From assembly GCA_905116865.2 (NCBI GenBank), contig CAJHNH020002093.1, forward strand, positions 50,497 to 114,496: a DNA stretch of 64,000 bases, read 5' to 3'. Positions 1-12,059 of the stretch are shown here, one piece after another (position 1 is the stretch's first letter; each line of letters starts with the position of its first letter). The notes below the pieces were generated by a model. It did not search any database. It saw nothing but the letters and a program-made list of their open reading frames with translations, and was not told the DNA's origin. Position numbers and translations under genes: made by a program. Source of the DNA: Candidula unifasciata. Its lineage: Eukaryota > Mollusca > Gastropoda > Stylommatophora > Geomitridae.

Positions 1-267
1 GCAGTGCAATGGCCAGACAATTTATTTTAAATAGGCGTAGAAAATGTGTCCTAACGTGTAAATCGACACTAAAAGCCTAAAAGAGTCAATATCATAGTGA
101 TTTATAGGGATTTTTCTTAACTGGACCCCCCCCGCCCCCACAACAAACGAACTAGATAACTACGGTTGGCCCATCGTATATCATAGTTACAATGACGATT
201 CTGTGGTTGTTCAGACTGTGTACCTGCCCAAGGCGGTAGATGTGTGTATACTGTCATGCGACAGGCA

Positions 268-1375
268 CTACAGTAGACAACAAAGCTGATACTTGCAAAC
301 CCCCTGACTGTTTGGATTTACATTCCTTAGTCCAGTGGTTATTGTTCTTACAAATATGGCAGTAAGGCTTTTTAGGTCCATTAAAGGGTTGTCAATGTTG
401 TGTTCCCTGAAATTTTGAGGGGTTCTGGGGTTGTGCTTAGGATGCATTCTTTTTAGGGGATTCATTTGGATGGGTTTTATGACCATTTCCACCATTCTTC
501 CCTTAGCCCTGGGCCTTGGGTTTCCCACCTATACACACCTCTTTATGTGCCATCTCATACCTCTCAGCATACATCAACATCTCACTCAGTCTGTCAGCAC
601 CATTCTCAGTCAGGAAGGTTTGCATAGGGCGAGGTAATGTCTCTCGTAGTTGTTCCGTTAGGACCATCTCTTGTAAATCTTCAAAAGAAGAGGAGTATCC
701 AGACATTTCCCTCCACCTCTTCAAATATCCCTGAAGGCGACTGGCGAACTGGGGATAGTTTTCCCCTGTCATCTTTCTCTCATTTCGGAACTTCTGTCTG
801 TTTGTCGCAGCATTAAGTTCGAAACGTTTCAGCAAAGCCTGACACAATGCATCATAATCAGTCTCTGTACCGGTGGGCATCCGCTGATAAATCTCGTATG
901 CCTCACCCCTCAAACCTAGAGCCAACTTCAGCGTGTACATATTCCTTTCTAAACTGTACAAAGATGCCAATTTACCAAATCGGTCTAGGTACTGTTCAAT
1001 ATTCTCAGCCTTCGGATCGAAGACTGGCATAGGAAAGTTCATCGCTTGAGCTGAGCTACTGTGCGTTGATGCACTATCAATCTCAGGTGTTGGAGATCTG
1101 GGTCTATTACCCTCTCTCTGTGTCTGAAGTTCGAATTCTCTTAACCTCACCTCCTGTTCCAACCTCATTCTTTCTGACTCCCTCTCAGACTCAATTCGGA
1201 GTCGTTCAGTTTCTTGAATCCTTTCAGATTCAATTCTGAGTCTTTCTGCCTCACGGGCTTCCATCCTCATCTCACGTTCCGTGGTTTTAATCCACTCGGT
1301 CATTTCCTTACCCTCCAATCCCATCTGGACAGCCACGTCCTTCAATTCCTGGATATAAAATTTTGACTTCGACAC
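268..1375 (-). pseudogene. Gag of a Gypsy-like LTR retrotransposon, decayed at its 3' end
   Basis: The open part (503-1375) encodes 290 residues. A charged helical, probably coiled-coil stretch rich in RLRIESER-type repeats (about residues 30-90) is followed by a capsid-like region beginning near MPVFDPKAENIEQYLDRF and running to about residue 265. A TAA at 503-505 ends the frame. The same frame continues downstream with further stops near 436 and 393, then shows a retroviral-type zinc knuckle, CHICKNNNHWTKEC (CX2CX4HX4C), at about 320-360. Gag structural proteins of LTR elements package RNA, and the knuckle binds nucleic acid. Three in-frame stops before the knuckle make this copy non-functional as a full Gag. 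Pol would lie at lower coordinates, mostly outside the window; none is recognisable in 1-267. Gag identity is firm; the Gypsy clade assignment is inferred. Confidence 0.85.
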
Positions 1376-1656
1376 ACTGTCTTGTCAATCTAACAGTCCA
1401 CAATAAATATATTGTCACCAACAATGTAAATATAATCAATAATAGATTAATTAATCACCACCAACCAAGGTTGTACCTAACCCAATGTACCTGAACACCA
1501 CAAAACTCCACACTGATCACAATTCACTCCTAGGAGTACATTCTAAGAACTGACCCAGAATGGTCACAACTGTGTTAACAACAAAATACAAACACTGAAC
1601 AACCTCCTGGCCAAGATCACCAGCAACTTTAAAGATTGAACAGAGTATACAAACAA

Positions 1657-1676
1657 TCCCGGACGAAGAGTTCCCA
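1657..1676 (-). promoter_or_regulatory. Candidate primer-binding site of the Gypsy-like element
   Basis: On the minus strand this reads TGGGAACTCTTCGTCCGGGA, resembling the TGG...TCGTCCGGGAT primer-binding sites that pair with a tRNA 3' end in many LTR elements. It lies about 280 bp upstream of the gag start, a normal leader length, in the gag orientation. The 5' LTR should then begin at about 1677-1690 and extend to higher coordinates; a TG at 1690 on the + strand is a possible LTR edge. I could not find the other LTR boundary. Confidence 0.5.
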
Positions 1677-1689
1677 GATTTTTGGGGAT

Positions 1690-3675
1690 ATGTTGTTCTG
1701 TCACATATCACTCCTGTCACCTGCCTGATTTCAGGATTTTTCCTTAAGAACCAACAGCACTAAGAAATAATTATGTTGAGTCGTTTGGCTCGTATTGGTC
1801 AAAGGGATGCCCCGTGGCCAATATACGCTCAACTTATTTCTGGAGTAGGGCAACTCAAGTTTTGGCACTACAAAATATATCTGTATATAAATACAATATT
1901 CCTAGGCACACTTGGCTGGACACCCCCACTACTATAAAAAGAAAGCCCCCAGGTTATGATAGTTGACAATCAAAACCATGTTAACACATATAATATTTAC
2001 GGTTCATACACACAATAATGCTAAACACTTAGAACAATGAAATAGAGACACCTTAGTCATCCATGAAAATGAATGCATGTAATCAATACAACAGTTCTAT
2101 GGTTGATGTTCCCCTCAGCTCCTGGTGATTTGTCTGTATTTGACTCTGGTAGTTCTGCCTCCAGTGGATTTAGTCATAGAGGAGTATCTCGCCATAGAGG
2201 ACACCGAAATGTATAGAAACTCAGCAAGTCTCTCCCACAAGTCAGGTCACAACTCTGTCTCTGAGCTCCACCAAGCCCCTGAAGACTGGTACACTCGATT
2301 ATGGATAATCTCTGCAAATGTTCACCTGCTCTGGAGCTCACTCACACTCTCTGGCCATGTTAAAATGATGGTTGTATATGGCATAACCTGATGATGCCAG
2401 GTACATTAACTGGTGTTAGCGGGTGGATAGTTGGTTGGTGGATGTTGGTAGGACTGTGTTTAATCTGCCAGCTCTTTACAGAGGTTTCATCCCAAGCATA
2501 GGAAAAGTCCTAGACACTACAGGCCGCCTTCTTAAAGTGAAATTTACTGAGACGTCGATGAATACATCTGGGTTCTAGGAATGCCGGCAGAAGAATCCCC
2601 GCACAAATCAAGCTTCGCGTCGGTAAGAAGAAGTTCCTTGTATACATGAGCAAGGAGTAAACCGGTTTCTAGGAATATTCAAATAACCCCAGCAATAATT
2701 ATCCTACAGTTGCAAATTTGAAAATGACTATAAGTCAAAGCAACTAGAAGGTGTAGACATTATAATTTTATCCGATAAAGGTATATATCGATATAAGGGA
2801 CTATATACCTTTCCGGACGAGTCCAAGTTTGAAAGTTTTGTCGAGCACGGGTAATACAGGTCCCGACTCTTTTAAGATTATGTGTAGTGGCGTGTCATTC
2901 CTTGACAATGAAATTAAATAACTCTATGTGTGGTTGGAAGTGTATTGTTATGTTTGTGTTTTTCTTTTAACAGTTACTTCCATGGCACATTGGTAATACT
3001 TGCTACTTTCAGCCACTGGTTCGTGTACTGTCAGTCATTTCTGATACTCATGTTTTTTTTCAATTATATGAGGCCAAACTAGTCTAATACATTCTATCTT
3101 GGACCCCATCTGTCTCTCTTCCATATAATTACAGTTATCATAATGCACCTTTCTAGTAGGATTCAGAAGAATATAGATTGTCAGCTTTTAATGCAGGCTC
3201 TTCAAATAATTTTAAGCAGAGTTATTGAAAAATACTAACACTTTTTACACACACACACACGCGCGCGCGCACACACATATGCACAGAGTAATTTGGATGT
3301 TTTCAAAAGGGCGAGTGTCAGAAGACAACTTCAAACAAACTTCAGAAAGAGATAATCATCATTTATTGATCACAGTATGTAGAGAAAGAAACTGGAACAT
3401 GACCTGACAAATGATTGTCTGATTGTATCTCTATCTCGCCTTTTCCCTGAATGTCGAGCGTCGGTAAGATCCCCTTGTAACTCCTCGCAGTGCCATTCTC
3501 CTTGGTTCTGTTCACTCGCTCCCAAAGGGCCTTCATAATATTCAGCTTGTCATACATCAGTTCACCGCCAAGTGGTGTAGAACCGGTCAGTCAATCTACC
3601 TGCTCATTTCCCAACACACCGATAGAAACTGGAGAAAGTGTCCAGAACTGTTGCATGGTGCGTAAACACGGAGAG
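1690..3675. other. Possible 5' LTR and anonymous non-coding DNA
   Basis: No gene is recognisable. The first several hundred bases may be the 5' LTR of the minus-strand Gypsy-like element, but I could not pair its ends. A short (AC)n(GC)n tract lies at 3247-3276. The remaining short reading frames resemble no known protein. Confidence 0.4.
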
Positions 3676-3771
3676 CTAAACTAGACGGCTGGGACTCACG
3701 AGCAAATAAGTTGGAGGAAGTTGCAGAAGATTCGGTAACTGCTGCTCGTGAGTCCCAGCCATTTAGTTTAG
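3676..3771. repeat. Long hairpin: 29-bp inverted repeat, 38-bp loop
   Basis: Arms 3676-3704 and 3743-3771 are reverse complements apart from about three positions, and 18 bases (3687-3704 with 3743-3760, GGCTGGGACTCACGAGCA and its complement) match perfectly. The loop is 3705-3742. A further partial copy of the outer arm (CTAGTTTAG) follows at about 3784. It could be the end of a foldback or palindromic transposon; no flanking duplication was identified. Confidence 0.8.
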
Positions 3772-4405
3772 CCTCCTAGCCATCTAGTTTAGCCGCCCAT
3801 CCACGCCGCTTGTAGCGGCGCCTGGTATACACTCGGCGGTGAGTATAATCGAAAGATAACTATCGCTAACCTGCGTCGGAGCGCGTGGTCTCCCCGCCAT
3901 GTCGCTATTATCGTGTGTATTGACAGTAATCCTAGTTTTGCCGCGATGTGTTTGTAGGAGAAAGTCCGCATTTTACACACGACTAGGCCCTGTAATGGGA
4001 ATTTGTTTGGTACCATAAAATGGTGACAAAGTTCGGAGGAGAGCCGAAAAACGATTTACTTTAGCCCGAAGTGAGGATTCTGAAAAAATTCGAACAATAA
4101 ACAGAGAGAAGAATAAATCAAGTACTTTTCTTTACAAAATATAGGAATAAACTAGCTATTGCAAGAGAAAACATCACACATAAGAAGAAGAAATAAATCT
4201 GAAAACATGATGACAGCCGGCAAGCTCGTTGGAAAAATAGCAAGGAGAAGACAAGAATGACAGGCTATGTTGATTTTGTGAAAAGGCACACTGACCTTAT
4301 CTCTGACTCCGGCTGTCGTGTAAGACTGTCAACTTAGATCAACAACCATAATCTCACCGGATGATTTATGACAGTTTTAAAGAAAGGTAGTGTCGTTTAT
4401 GTTTG
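3772..4405. other. Non-coding DNA
   Basis: AT-rich sequence without recognisable coding content. It ends at the target duplication of the solo LTR. Confidence 0.5.
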
Positions 4406-5061
4406 TAATGGGGGATATTTTCACCCAGATTAGGAAGGTTGGGGGGAAGGCCCAAAGCTAACCCAAAACACCGAGATGTTCCAGATACTCGGATTAAACG
4501 AGAATCTGGAGATAGGTGATGACCACTAGTTATCACGGGTATCACGATGATGACCCAAGGTCGCCACGTGAAAGTAAAGGACCATCACGTGTTGCCACGT
4601 GAAACTTAACCCGTGGTATAAGTCAGACTTGATTCTGATCAAGTTTAGTTTGTGTCGACCTGTTGGAGCGAGAGGATGTGCGACTGAACGTGAGAATGTC
4701 AACGTAAGAGTGCTTGTTAAGAAAGGAGACCCTGACGACGAAGTGTGAAGCCAAGATCGACCATGCCAGTCTGTGAGATGGCCAGAACCTCAACTTGATT
4801 CATGGGAGCCGACTTTGGTCAGTGAATGCAAGAAGAACCTGCATGTTGAAGGCTGCGTGAATTGGTGTGATAGAGCTGTTTACTAGGACAACGACAGGAC
4901 TCTTCTGTAAGTGTGAATATGCCAATAAACTCATGTCTCGTAAGCTTACATAGATGTCGGCTTGTACCAGTTATGTAACGTGGAGTGTGTGAGAGGAACA
5001 TTCACGACACACGCATGAACACTACCTAGACAACGAGAATATAAACACACCACTTATTACA
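4406..5061 (+). mobile_element. Solo LTR, 656 bp, with exact 5-bp target duplication
   Basis: The element begins TGTAATGGGGG and ends TTATTACA, giving perfect TGTAAT/ATTACA terminal inverted repeats as expected of an LTR. It is flanked on both sides by ATGTT (4401-4405 and 5062-5066), the 5-bp duplication left by Gypsy/retroviral-type integrases. Internal signals fit an LTR: a TATA-like GGTATAAG near 4614-4621, three CACGTG E-box palindromes between about 4565 and 4605, and an AATAAA polyadenylation signal near 4923. No gag/pol adjoins it, so it is the product of LTR-LTR recombination. The + orientation is chosen from the TATA and AATAAA order. It shows no obvious similarity to the gag-bearing element at the left edge. 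Confidence 0.88.
4614..4621 (+). promoter_or_regulatory. TATA-like box of the solo LTR
   Basis: GGTATAAG lies about 210 bp into the LTR, just downstream of three CACGTG palindromes that could bind bHLH factors. It is about 305 bp upstream of the AATAAA, a plausible U3-R spacing. Inferred from position and motif only. Confidence 0.4.
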
Positions 5062-5360
5062 ATGTTTCATGTTTGTTCCTCGAGAGGTTTAAAAGAAAAG
5101 ATCGCTTATATAATGGCTTTCTCTTTTCTTATCTGAAACTTTACGGTTATATCTGGTCGTTTAGCTTTCTGGTAAAGTCACTCTACATTAAATAGTATGT
5201 CATACCATTTAATTCCCTCTATTCAGTTAATGAATGTTTGTAGTTTATTAGTAATTGCTTGAGCTGTTCTCTAACTTTCTGTTCCATGCAACAGAACTGA
5301 TTTGACATTATAATTAATATTGTTTAGTTCAGTATTAGTTTTTGATGCAGAGCTTTGAGA

Positions 5361-5597
5361 GATAATTAAACAGTTGTAGTGGACCAAGAGATCAAGAAAA
5401 GACGCTGACATTGGATAGGTCACACGTTGAGAAAACCTGAGAACAAAGTAACTAGACTGTCTTTGCACCGGAAGAGCTATATGGGATATCGAAAGATTAA
5501 ACGACTTTGCATGAGTTGGTTGGGGGGCTATTCTCTATTGCAAGTACAATTTAAACATGACTGCAGTGGAGACTATAGACAAAAAAAAAAAAAAAAT
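5361..5597 (+). pseudogene. LINE 3'-end fragment ending in poly(A)
   Basis: A broken frame reads ...IG-TR-ENL... and, in the adjacent frame, LRKPENKVTRLSLHRKS, matching the C-terminal WIGHTLRKP..R.ALHWNPQG segment of a non-LTR retrotransposon. A better copy of this segment lies at 41740-41850. The fragment ends in a 16-A run near 5581-5597, a normal LINE tail. It is a short 5'-truncated remnant. Confidence 0.7.
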
Positions 5598-7155
5598 CAA
5601 CACAGCTATAAGGAAGTGGCTTGGAGCTCCTCCTTGTCTGACCGATGTGGCTTCCATTCAAATCGATAGCTGAAGAGTTTAAAATCCACAAGATCAGACA
5701 CGTGATGATTCTGTGCGAGTCTGGAGACACCTACAGTGGCAGCTGTCCAGTCCGCTCTAAAGGCATGTAAAAATGTAAGGTCCAAGATGCGATAGAACTT
5801 GCTAAAAATGCATTAAAATTGTGAGAAATCATGGGTTACCCACAAACCGACAGACCTGGCCTATGGCAAGAAAAAGTGGTCCAAAGCCTTGGCCAAAGAA
5901 CAGAGTCATGGTGATACAGTAGATAAAGGACACCGAAAACAAGTTTTGAGTCTAAAAAGCCGACCTACAGTCGTAGCTAGGCCAGTGGATCGGCCCCGAG
6001 AGAGCCTTGCCACTAATACTTCCATTAGGTGTGAGATCTGGCGAGTGGCCCCGCTGCGACTGAGCTTTTTTAAAAATAAGATTTGATGTGTTACCCTCTG
6101 GCGCCAGCATGGTCAAATGGTAAGCGACCACCGACCCGAGATGTCAGCAATGCAGAGCTAAACAGACGCTCGAGTACGCATCGTTAGCATGCATAATAAA
6201 AAAGCCATAGGCCAGGGATGATATACATGGCGCAATAATAAAGTCCTGAAAGAGCTATCGGACATTGTGGATCAAGCCAGGATGATCAACAACGTAAGGG
6301 TCAGAAATACTTGATTGTGTGAGGGACTGGTTACTGGCAGTTGAGCTGCCTGGTTTCGAGAAGTACCCAGAATCAATCTAAAAGACCGGCCTGGGACCAA
6401 ACATGGTCCTGCACTTTGCGGAAAAACGCCAGCTCATCCTGATAGAGCTTAGCGTGCTGCACGCGTCGCGAATGGGAGAAAATCACCTGTACAATCTCGA
6501 AAAGTAGGTTGATCTGGTGGCCGTTCTGATAAAAGATGAGGTGTACACAGTAAAAATCTTCCCCGTCTAAGTAGGCGCAAGATGACTTATCTCTACATCC
6601 ACATGCAGTGTACTAAAGCACCTGGGCTAGCGAGGAAATGAACTTAAACGGGCACTCAAACAGCTGGGTGAAGCAGCGGAAAGATCTTCTAACTGGCTTT
6701 TGATGCAACACAACGTCGTGGGCGATGGACCTCGTTAGACTTGTCTGAGCCCCTTGTGGAAAAGAAAGTTATGTCCAATTAAAGCCAAAGGGTCTGATAA
6801 AAAAGTCTGCTACTGTCTCTTTTCCATTTGCCACCGTTTAACGCATATTCGATGAACCAACCGCAAGCTTGTCACTCTCGTCGTGAAGGTAGTCGCATAC
6901 TTTGCTACCGTAGCGACAATATATAACAACAAATCTCACAATACCTGTTGTAAGGTCACCATTTCGTCTTGTCTCTGTCCAAACGTCCGATAAAGTGCAG
7001 CAGGAGATGTCCGAGGCCTGGCTTCATGAACCACAACGACCCACCTTCCGAGATTGCCTAGTAAGATAAAGGGGCGAAACAATAGCCGACGAAGGGCCTT
7101 TCTAATGATAATCGGTTGACCCTGCTGTGTATGATCCCCTGTGGATTTCTTCTAA
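5598..7155 (+). pseudogene. C-terminal half and 3' UTR of an apparent RLE-type LINE (R2/NeSL-like)
   Basis: Conceptual translation with several stops and shifts gives, in order: IRKWLGAPPCLTDVAF (about 5600-5650), a post-RT region including IHKIRHVMILCESGDT (about 5680-5730), a degraded cysteine motif CQQCRAKQTLEYASLAC (about 6145-6195), and LGPNMVLHFAEKRQLILIEL (6391-6450). The last corresponds to a PD...E restriction-like endonuclease segment in the second copy at 62742-62822; here the Asp has become Asn. The end AALKQLGEAAERSSNWL-like region follows near 6640-6700. The 3' UTR to about 7155 aligns with the copy at 62045-62400. An RLE would nick target DNA for target-primed reverse transcription. 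The family name is inferred; membership of one repeat family with the 62 kb copy is seen directly. Confidence 0.75.
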
Positions 7156-8455
7156 ATTATTATGTGTAAATTGTTTGATTGCAACGCAAGTAGTTAGCAT
7201 CCATCCAACTCAATATCCCCTTAGGGAAAATGGAGCCCTTATGGGCGTATTTGAAGCGTAGTTGCGTAACATGTATTAACTAATGGTATATTAGAAAAGA
7301 AAAGTCACCGTACATTACTAGTTTTGCGAAATTCGTGATCAGCACGACGCTAAATTAGCTGTGGGCTAATGGAGGTGGGTTTGGCGGATGTTAGGTACAT
7401 GAGTATTCCATTAGGCAGAAGGGTGACATCGTTGTAAAATATCTGGTTAGCTAGAGATGGTGTACATTTAGAAGTTGCATGTAATCGTTAGCGCCTTCAT
7501 TATCCCGTTTAAAAGCCCTAAAAAAAAAAAAAACAGAAAACACTGACTGAGTGCTAAGAATACAGAGAAACGTATTCACCCCAACTATTCGACAGGTGAA
7601 GAGAATTTGTTTTCTCATTAGATTTTTCAATCTCCCCTGGAATTTAAACAATGTTTATACTGTTAAATTTAAATACGTTTATGTGTCGATGCTTGCTTTA
7701 ATTCCTCTAGACCTAGAATCCGGCACGGTTTTATGATAGATAATAACAGACTAATGGCTGATAAGTGTACCGTATAGATACTATTAGAAGAACCCTTGAT
7801 GGTTGCTGATTTTGAGAATCAAGTGGTCACGGGATGCCCTACAATACAGTACATTGATTATGGCAGTCTAATTTTTTTTTAGATCCCTTTTTACGACTTT
7901 AGGCACATCGGACATATGGGAAGAACACCCATATTTTTACAGACCAAATGGCACTAGGTGGGCAATGTGGTCAGCATTACGCCAGCTGTTTTTACTTTCC
8001 CAGGATATACATCCTTGTACCCACTTTAGTTTTTTTTTTTAAAGTTTTGAATCAATTTTATTGAGTGTTAAAATGGGTCTGTATACAAAGCTGTTTGCTT
8101 TCTGTATTGTGCGTATTGAATATACAGGCGTCTGTGGTGTGCGTATTGTGTTTTGTGTTCTTTACATTTGTTGCCGTGTGTGAGTATTGGTGTTGCAAGT
8201 GTAAACAATATAAACATTTGCACATGGACATTAGGCATTAGGAGGAGATTGTAAAACAGTTGGCGATTTGAAGATTGGATTCTTTGCAGTTAAGTCTGAA
8301 ATAACGTAGTAAGAAAAAAACCGAGTAGAAGGATAAGAGAATGGGAGCGAGAGGGAGAGGGAGAGAGAAGGGAGAAATTGAGCATAAAACATATAATATA
8401 TATACCCCCATACTGCTAAGTTTATATTCCGCCTTGAAAAAAGTGGTGGGGTCGA
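7156..8455. other. Anonymous AT-rich DNA
   Basis: No recognisable coding or repeat signature beyond short A/T runs (7518-7532, 7870-7879, 8030-8040). Confidence 0.5.
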
Positions 8456-9306
8456 GTATGTATGTATGTATGTATGTATGTATGTTATGTAGTATGTATG
8501 TATGTATGTATGTATGTATGTATGTATGTATAGGTATGTATGTCTGTATGTATGTATGTATGTATGTATGTATGTATGTATGTATGTAGGTGTATGTATG
8601 TATGTAGCCTGTATGTATGTATGTATGTATGTATGTATGTATGTATGTATGTGTTATGTATGTATGTATGTATGTATGTATGTATGTATGTATGTAGTAT
8701 GTATGTATGTATGTATGTATGTATGTATGTATGTATGTATGTATGTATGTATGTATGTAGGTGTATGTATGTATGTATGTTGTATGTATGTATGTATGTA
8801 TGTATGTAGCTATGTAGTATGTATGTATGTACTGTATGTATGTATGTAGTATGTATGTATGTATGTATGTATGTATGTCATGATTGTATGATGTAGTATG
8901 TATGTCTGTATGTATGTATGGTAATGTATGTATGTATGTATGATGTATGTATCTGTATGTAGTATGTATGTACTGTATGTATGTATGTATGATGTATGTA
9001 TGTATGTATGTATGTCTATGTCTGTATGTCGGGTATGTATGTATGTATTGTCTGTATTGTATGTATGTATGTATGTATGTAATGTATGTATGTATGTATG
9101 TATGTATGTCTTGTATGTATGTATGTATGTATGTAGGTATGTATGTATGTATGTATGTATGTATGTATGTATGTATGTATGTATGTATGTATGTATGTAT
9201 GTATGCAGGTAGGTAGGTAGGTAGGGAGGGAGGGAGGGAGGAATGCATGCATGTATGTGTGTGTGTGTGTGTTTGTGTCTGTCTGTCCGTCCGTCCGTCC
9301 GTCTGT
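8456..9306. repeat. (TATG)n satellite grading into other tetranucleotide and TG tracts
   Basis: About 750 bp of imperfect TATG repeats (8456-9205) interrupted by short indels, followed by (GGTA)n at 9205-9224, (GGGA)n at 9225-9241, (TG)n at 9257-9271 and (CTGT/CCGT)n at 9277-9306. The stepwise change of unit suggests replication slippage with unit turnover. Long reading frames here are Tyr-Val-Cys-Met or His-Thr-Tyr-Ile repeats only and are not genes. Confidence 0.98.
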
Positions 9307-9309
9307 CAT

Positions 9310-10498
9310 TAAGTAGTTAGGTAGGTCAGGATGTAGGGATATAGGTATGTATGTATTCGCGTATAAGTGTGTGTATACATACAAGCACACTTTGTGTGTG
9401 TGTGTATGTTTGTGTGTATGTGTTGTCCATGTCGTATATATGTATACACATTTCTGTCTCTCGGATGTATGTAATCTTGTTTACATAAATAGATGTAACT
9501 ATTGTGTGTAAGTATCGGAATACCTGAGTAAAGTTATTTATTCACACCTGGAAATATACACATTTTGAAATGTGTTAGTTTCATGAACTTTTATATGCAA
9601 CAATTTCAATTTCCTGAGTTACCTCCCTGCATGTGTTTGCGGGCATGGTCAGTATTGCGCTGTAAGGAGAGCCCAGATTTCGCTATCATCTCCCTCTCGT
9701 CTGCGTGGTCAAGTCTCTCGCGACAAAATGGAGACGCATTGAGCCGACTACCGACTTAAACCTTGCCAGTCAGATCTCTCACCTCACGCAGTGTGCACTG
9801 TGGGCATTAAGGGAGTCACAAGAAACTTATAGTAGTATTCTTACAAAACATACACACACACGCGCGCACGATTATGCGCACTTGTAGTTAAGTAAAAAGT
9901 TAATATACAATAAAAGACACACATTGTAATATTAATTATAAAAACAATAATAATAGTGATATTAATGATAATAATAGAAGATAGTTTACTAAACATTACG
10001 GGGAAAAGTAACAATCCTCTAAATATTGAGTTATACGGCTTAAATTGTGTCTGTAGGCAAGCGTTTTTCACCCTGTGAATGCATTTAAGATGTGTGTCTC
10101 AATTCGACAAAAGCTACCTTAAAAGTGAAAATGCGTCTTCAGAAAGGAAACGTTACTAAAGAATTCCTGGTTGTTTAAGGTAGGATTGATCAGTACTGTT
10201 TGTCTGTGTGTATGTGAAACCTGGCTGTCAATCTGTCAATTTATCTGACTATCTATGATTTTGTACACCAGCTTGTCTCTCTGTTAGTTAGTCTGTATTA
10301 TTGCTTGCCTGTCCGTCCTCCCCCATTAGCCAATCTGTATGCTATCTCACACACATACACAAGGTATTTTTCTAACAGTATGCAGAACTGGCAACTGTTT
10401 AGGCATATTTTTGTTTAACGCAACTGTAAAAGACAGGTTAGTACCGGCATCTTTTAGGCATTTGTTCGTGAGTACTGGCACCCTTTTTAGACGAAACG
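9310..10498. other. Non-coding DNA with scattered microsatellites
   Basis: TG/GTAT-rich to about 9480, then ordinary AT-rich sequence. No recognisable gene. Confidence 0.5.

Positions 10499-10499
<1 letters not shown>

Positions 10500-10565
<66 letters not shown>
10500..10565. repeat. (TA)n dinucleotide tract
   Basis: About 65 bp of TA repeat with one phase interruption near 10539. Self-complementary, so it can extrude a cruciform. Confidence 0.95.
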
Positions 10566-10569
<4 letters not shown>

Positions 10570-11182
10570 TCGATATTTATTTTTGTGTATCTGTTTGTGT
10601 CTGTGTGATTCTATGGTATAATACAATAATTAATCGCGAGGTGATAATTATTCCCTCTGTAAATACAAGACGGTAATTTTTCTGACTAAATCCAGTTTAG
10701 ATGAATCCCAATTTTCTTAACAAAACACAAATGCTTTCCTGCTGTATTTGGAGAAACCTACTGAAGACAGAGACAGAGGTTGCTATCGTTGTGGATACTG
10801 TCTATTGTATCTCACATCTTCTCGCTGACACTGTTATATTATCTGCTTCTATTGTCCTATCATATTGGTCTCTATCCTTCTCGGCTTACGTTGCTGAATA
10901 TCTACGCCTTTAGCTCTGGAAGCTCGCACTCTCATAATCGACAAATAAACAAATGTTCAGACTTTCGACCATCAATAATCAACAGTCCAATATATCTGAA
11001 GACACTTGTCGTGATACACCGTCAAGCTGTCATCGGCCGTCCCGGATTTATCAAGCTGTTCTGGTTATTTCAGGCGCCACTACTTAAGGTAATGCCCCCG
11101 CAATTTCGATAACGTCAAAGACCACCAGTGATTGATGCAACATTCCAGTATCCTTACTGTCAATGGGACATGGATGTAGGGT
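10566..11182. other. Non-coding DNA
   Basis: No recognisable protein or repeat family. Confidence 0.45.
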
Positions 11183-11364
11183 ATAGAACTGACTAGTTAT
11201 GAATAAATTGATTTCTAGGGTATAAAACTGACTTTTTAAGAATAAAATGATTTCTAGATGATAGAACTGACTATTTAAGAATAAAATTATTTCTAAGTGA
11301 TACAACTGACTAGTTAGGAATAAAATGATTTGTAGTGTATAAAACTGACTAGTTAAAGATAATT
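11183..11364. repeat. 39-bp minisatellite, about 4.6 copies
   Basis: The unit is close to TARAACTGACTAGTTAAGAA plus TAAAATGATTTCTAGNTGA and recurs at 11183, 11222, 11261, 11300 and (partial) 11339, with 10-20% divergence. Because 39 is a multiple of 3, the minus strand stays open and encodes a 13-residue FLTSQFYTLEIIL-like repeat. I regard that as fortuitous. It lies about 170 bp beyond the 3' end of the Penelope-like element. Confidence 0.85.
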
Positions 11365-12059
11365 TACTCCCCCAAAACACCACTGTCTTTCTGTCGACTG
11401 TCAAATTTGTCCGTATAACAACGATTCTAAAAAGAATAGTGAAAATATGGGGGTGACAAGCTAATACAAGGAATTCCAGAGACATTTGACTAAAAAGTGG
11501 GGAAGCAGAAAAACGTGCACAATACAACACAAAAAACGTAACGTTTCGGCCGAGCAGCCTTTGTCAAACTAAACAGAAATAACAACGAGGAGAGGAGAGT
11601 AGACAGATCTCTAAGAGTTGCCGTGAGCAACGTTTAAAAATAATGTGATGTGGGAAAAAATGAAATAAAATAACGTAAACGATGGCTAAAAAATATAGTC
11701 GTAAAAAATAAAAAGTAATATCTTTATCATAAAATATGATAGTGGGAATAAAAGAGATACAAATGTTAATAATATTTGAAGGATACTAATAAGTGATAGA
11801 ATAAAGTGAAAATAGGAAATAAAAGGAAAAAAATAATTAACCTCTAAAATGTAAAAAGATTAAAACTGTTTAGATGAAGGTATGTTGGATATTGATACCA
11901 CCTGGACTAAGAACGCCTAGGCTGTGAATGGGGTGATTTTCCAAAGCGAGGCGAGTAGTATGATCGCCAGAGCAAGATTTTAATGCTGTGACAGATATAT
12001 CATCTTGACCTCTGTGGTCAGAGCTGTACAAAATGGAGAGGGATTGGTGTGTCTTCTTG

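Noticed and set aside
8238..9390. Very long open frames across the TATG satellite
   Set aside because: Translations are pure tetranucleotide-repeat peptides (His-Thr-Tyr-Ile, Tyr-Val-Cys-Met) open in several frames at once; no gene.
11084..11530. 148-codon minus frame with a 13-residue repeat
   Set aside because: Open only because the minisatellite unit is 39 bp; the rest is non-repetitive and without homology I recognise.
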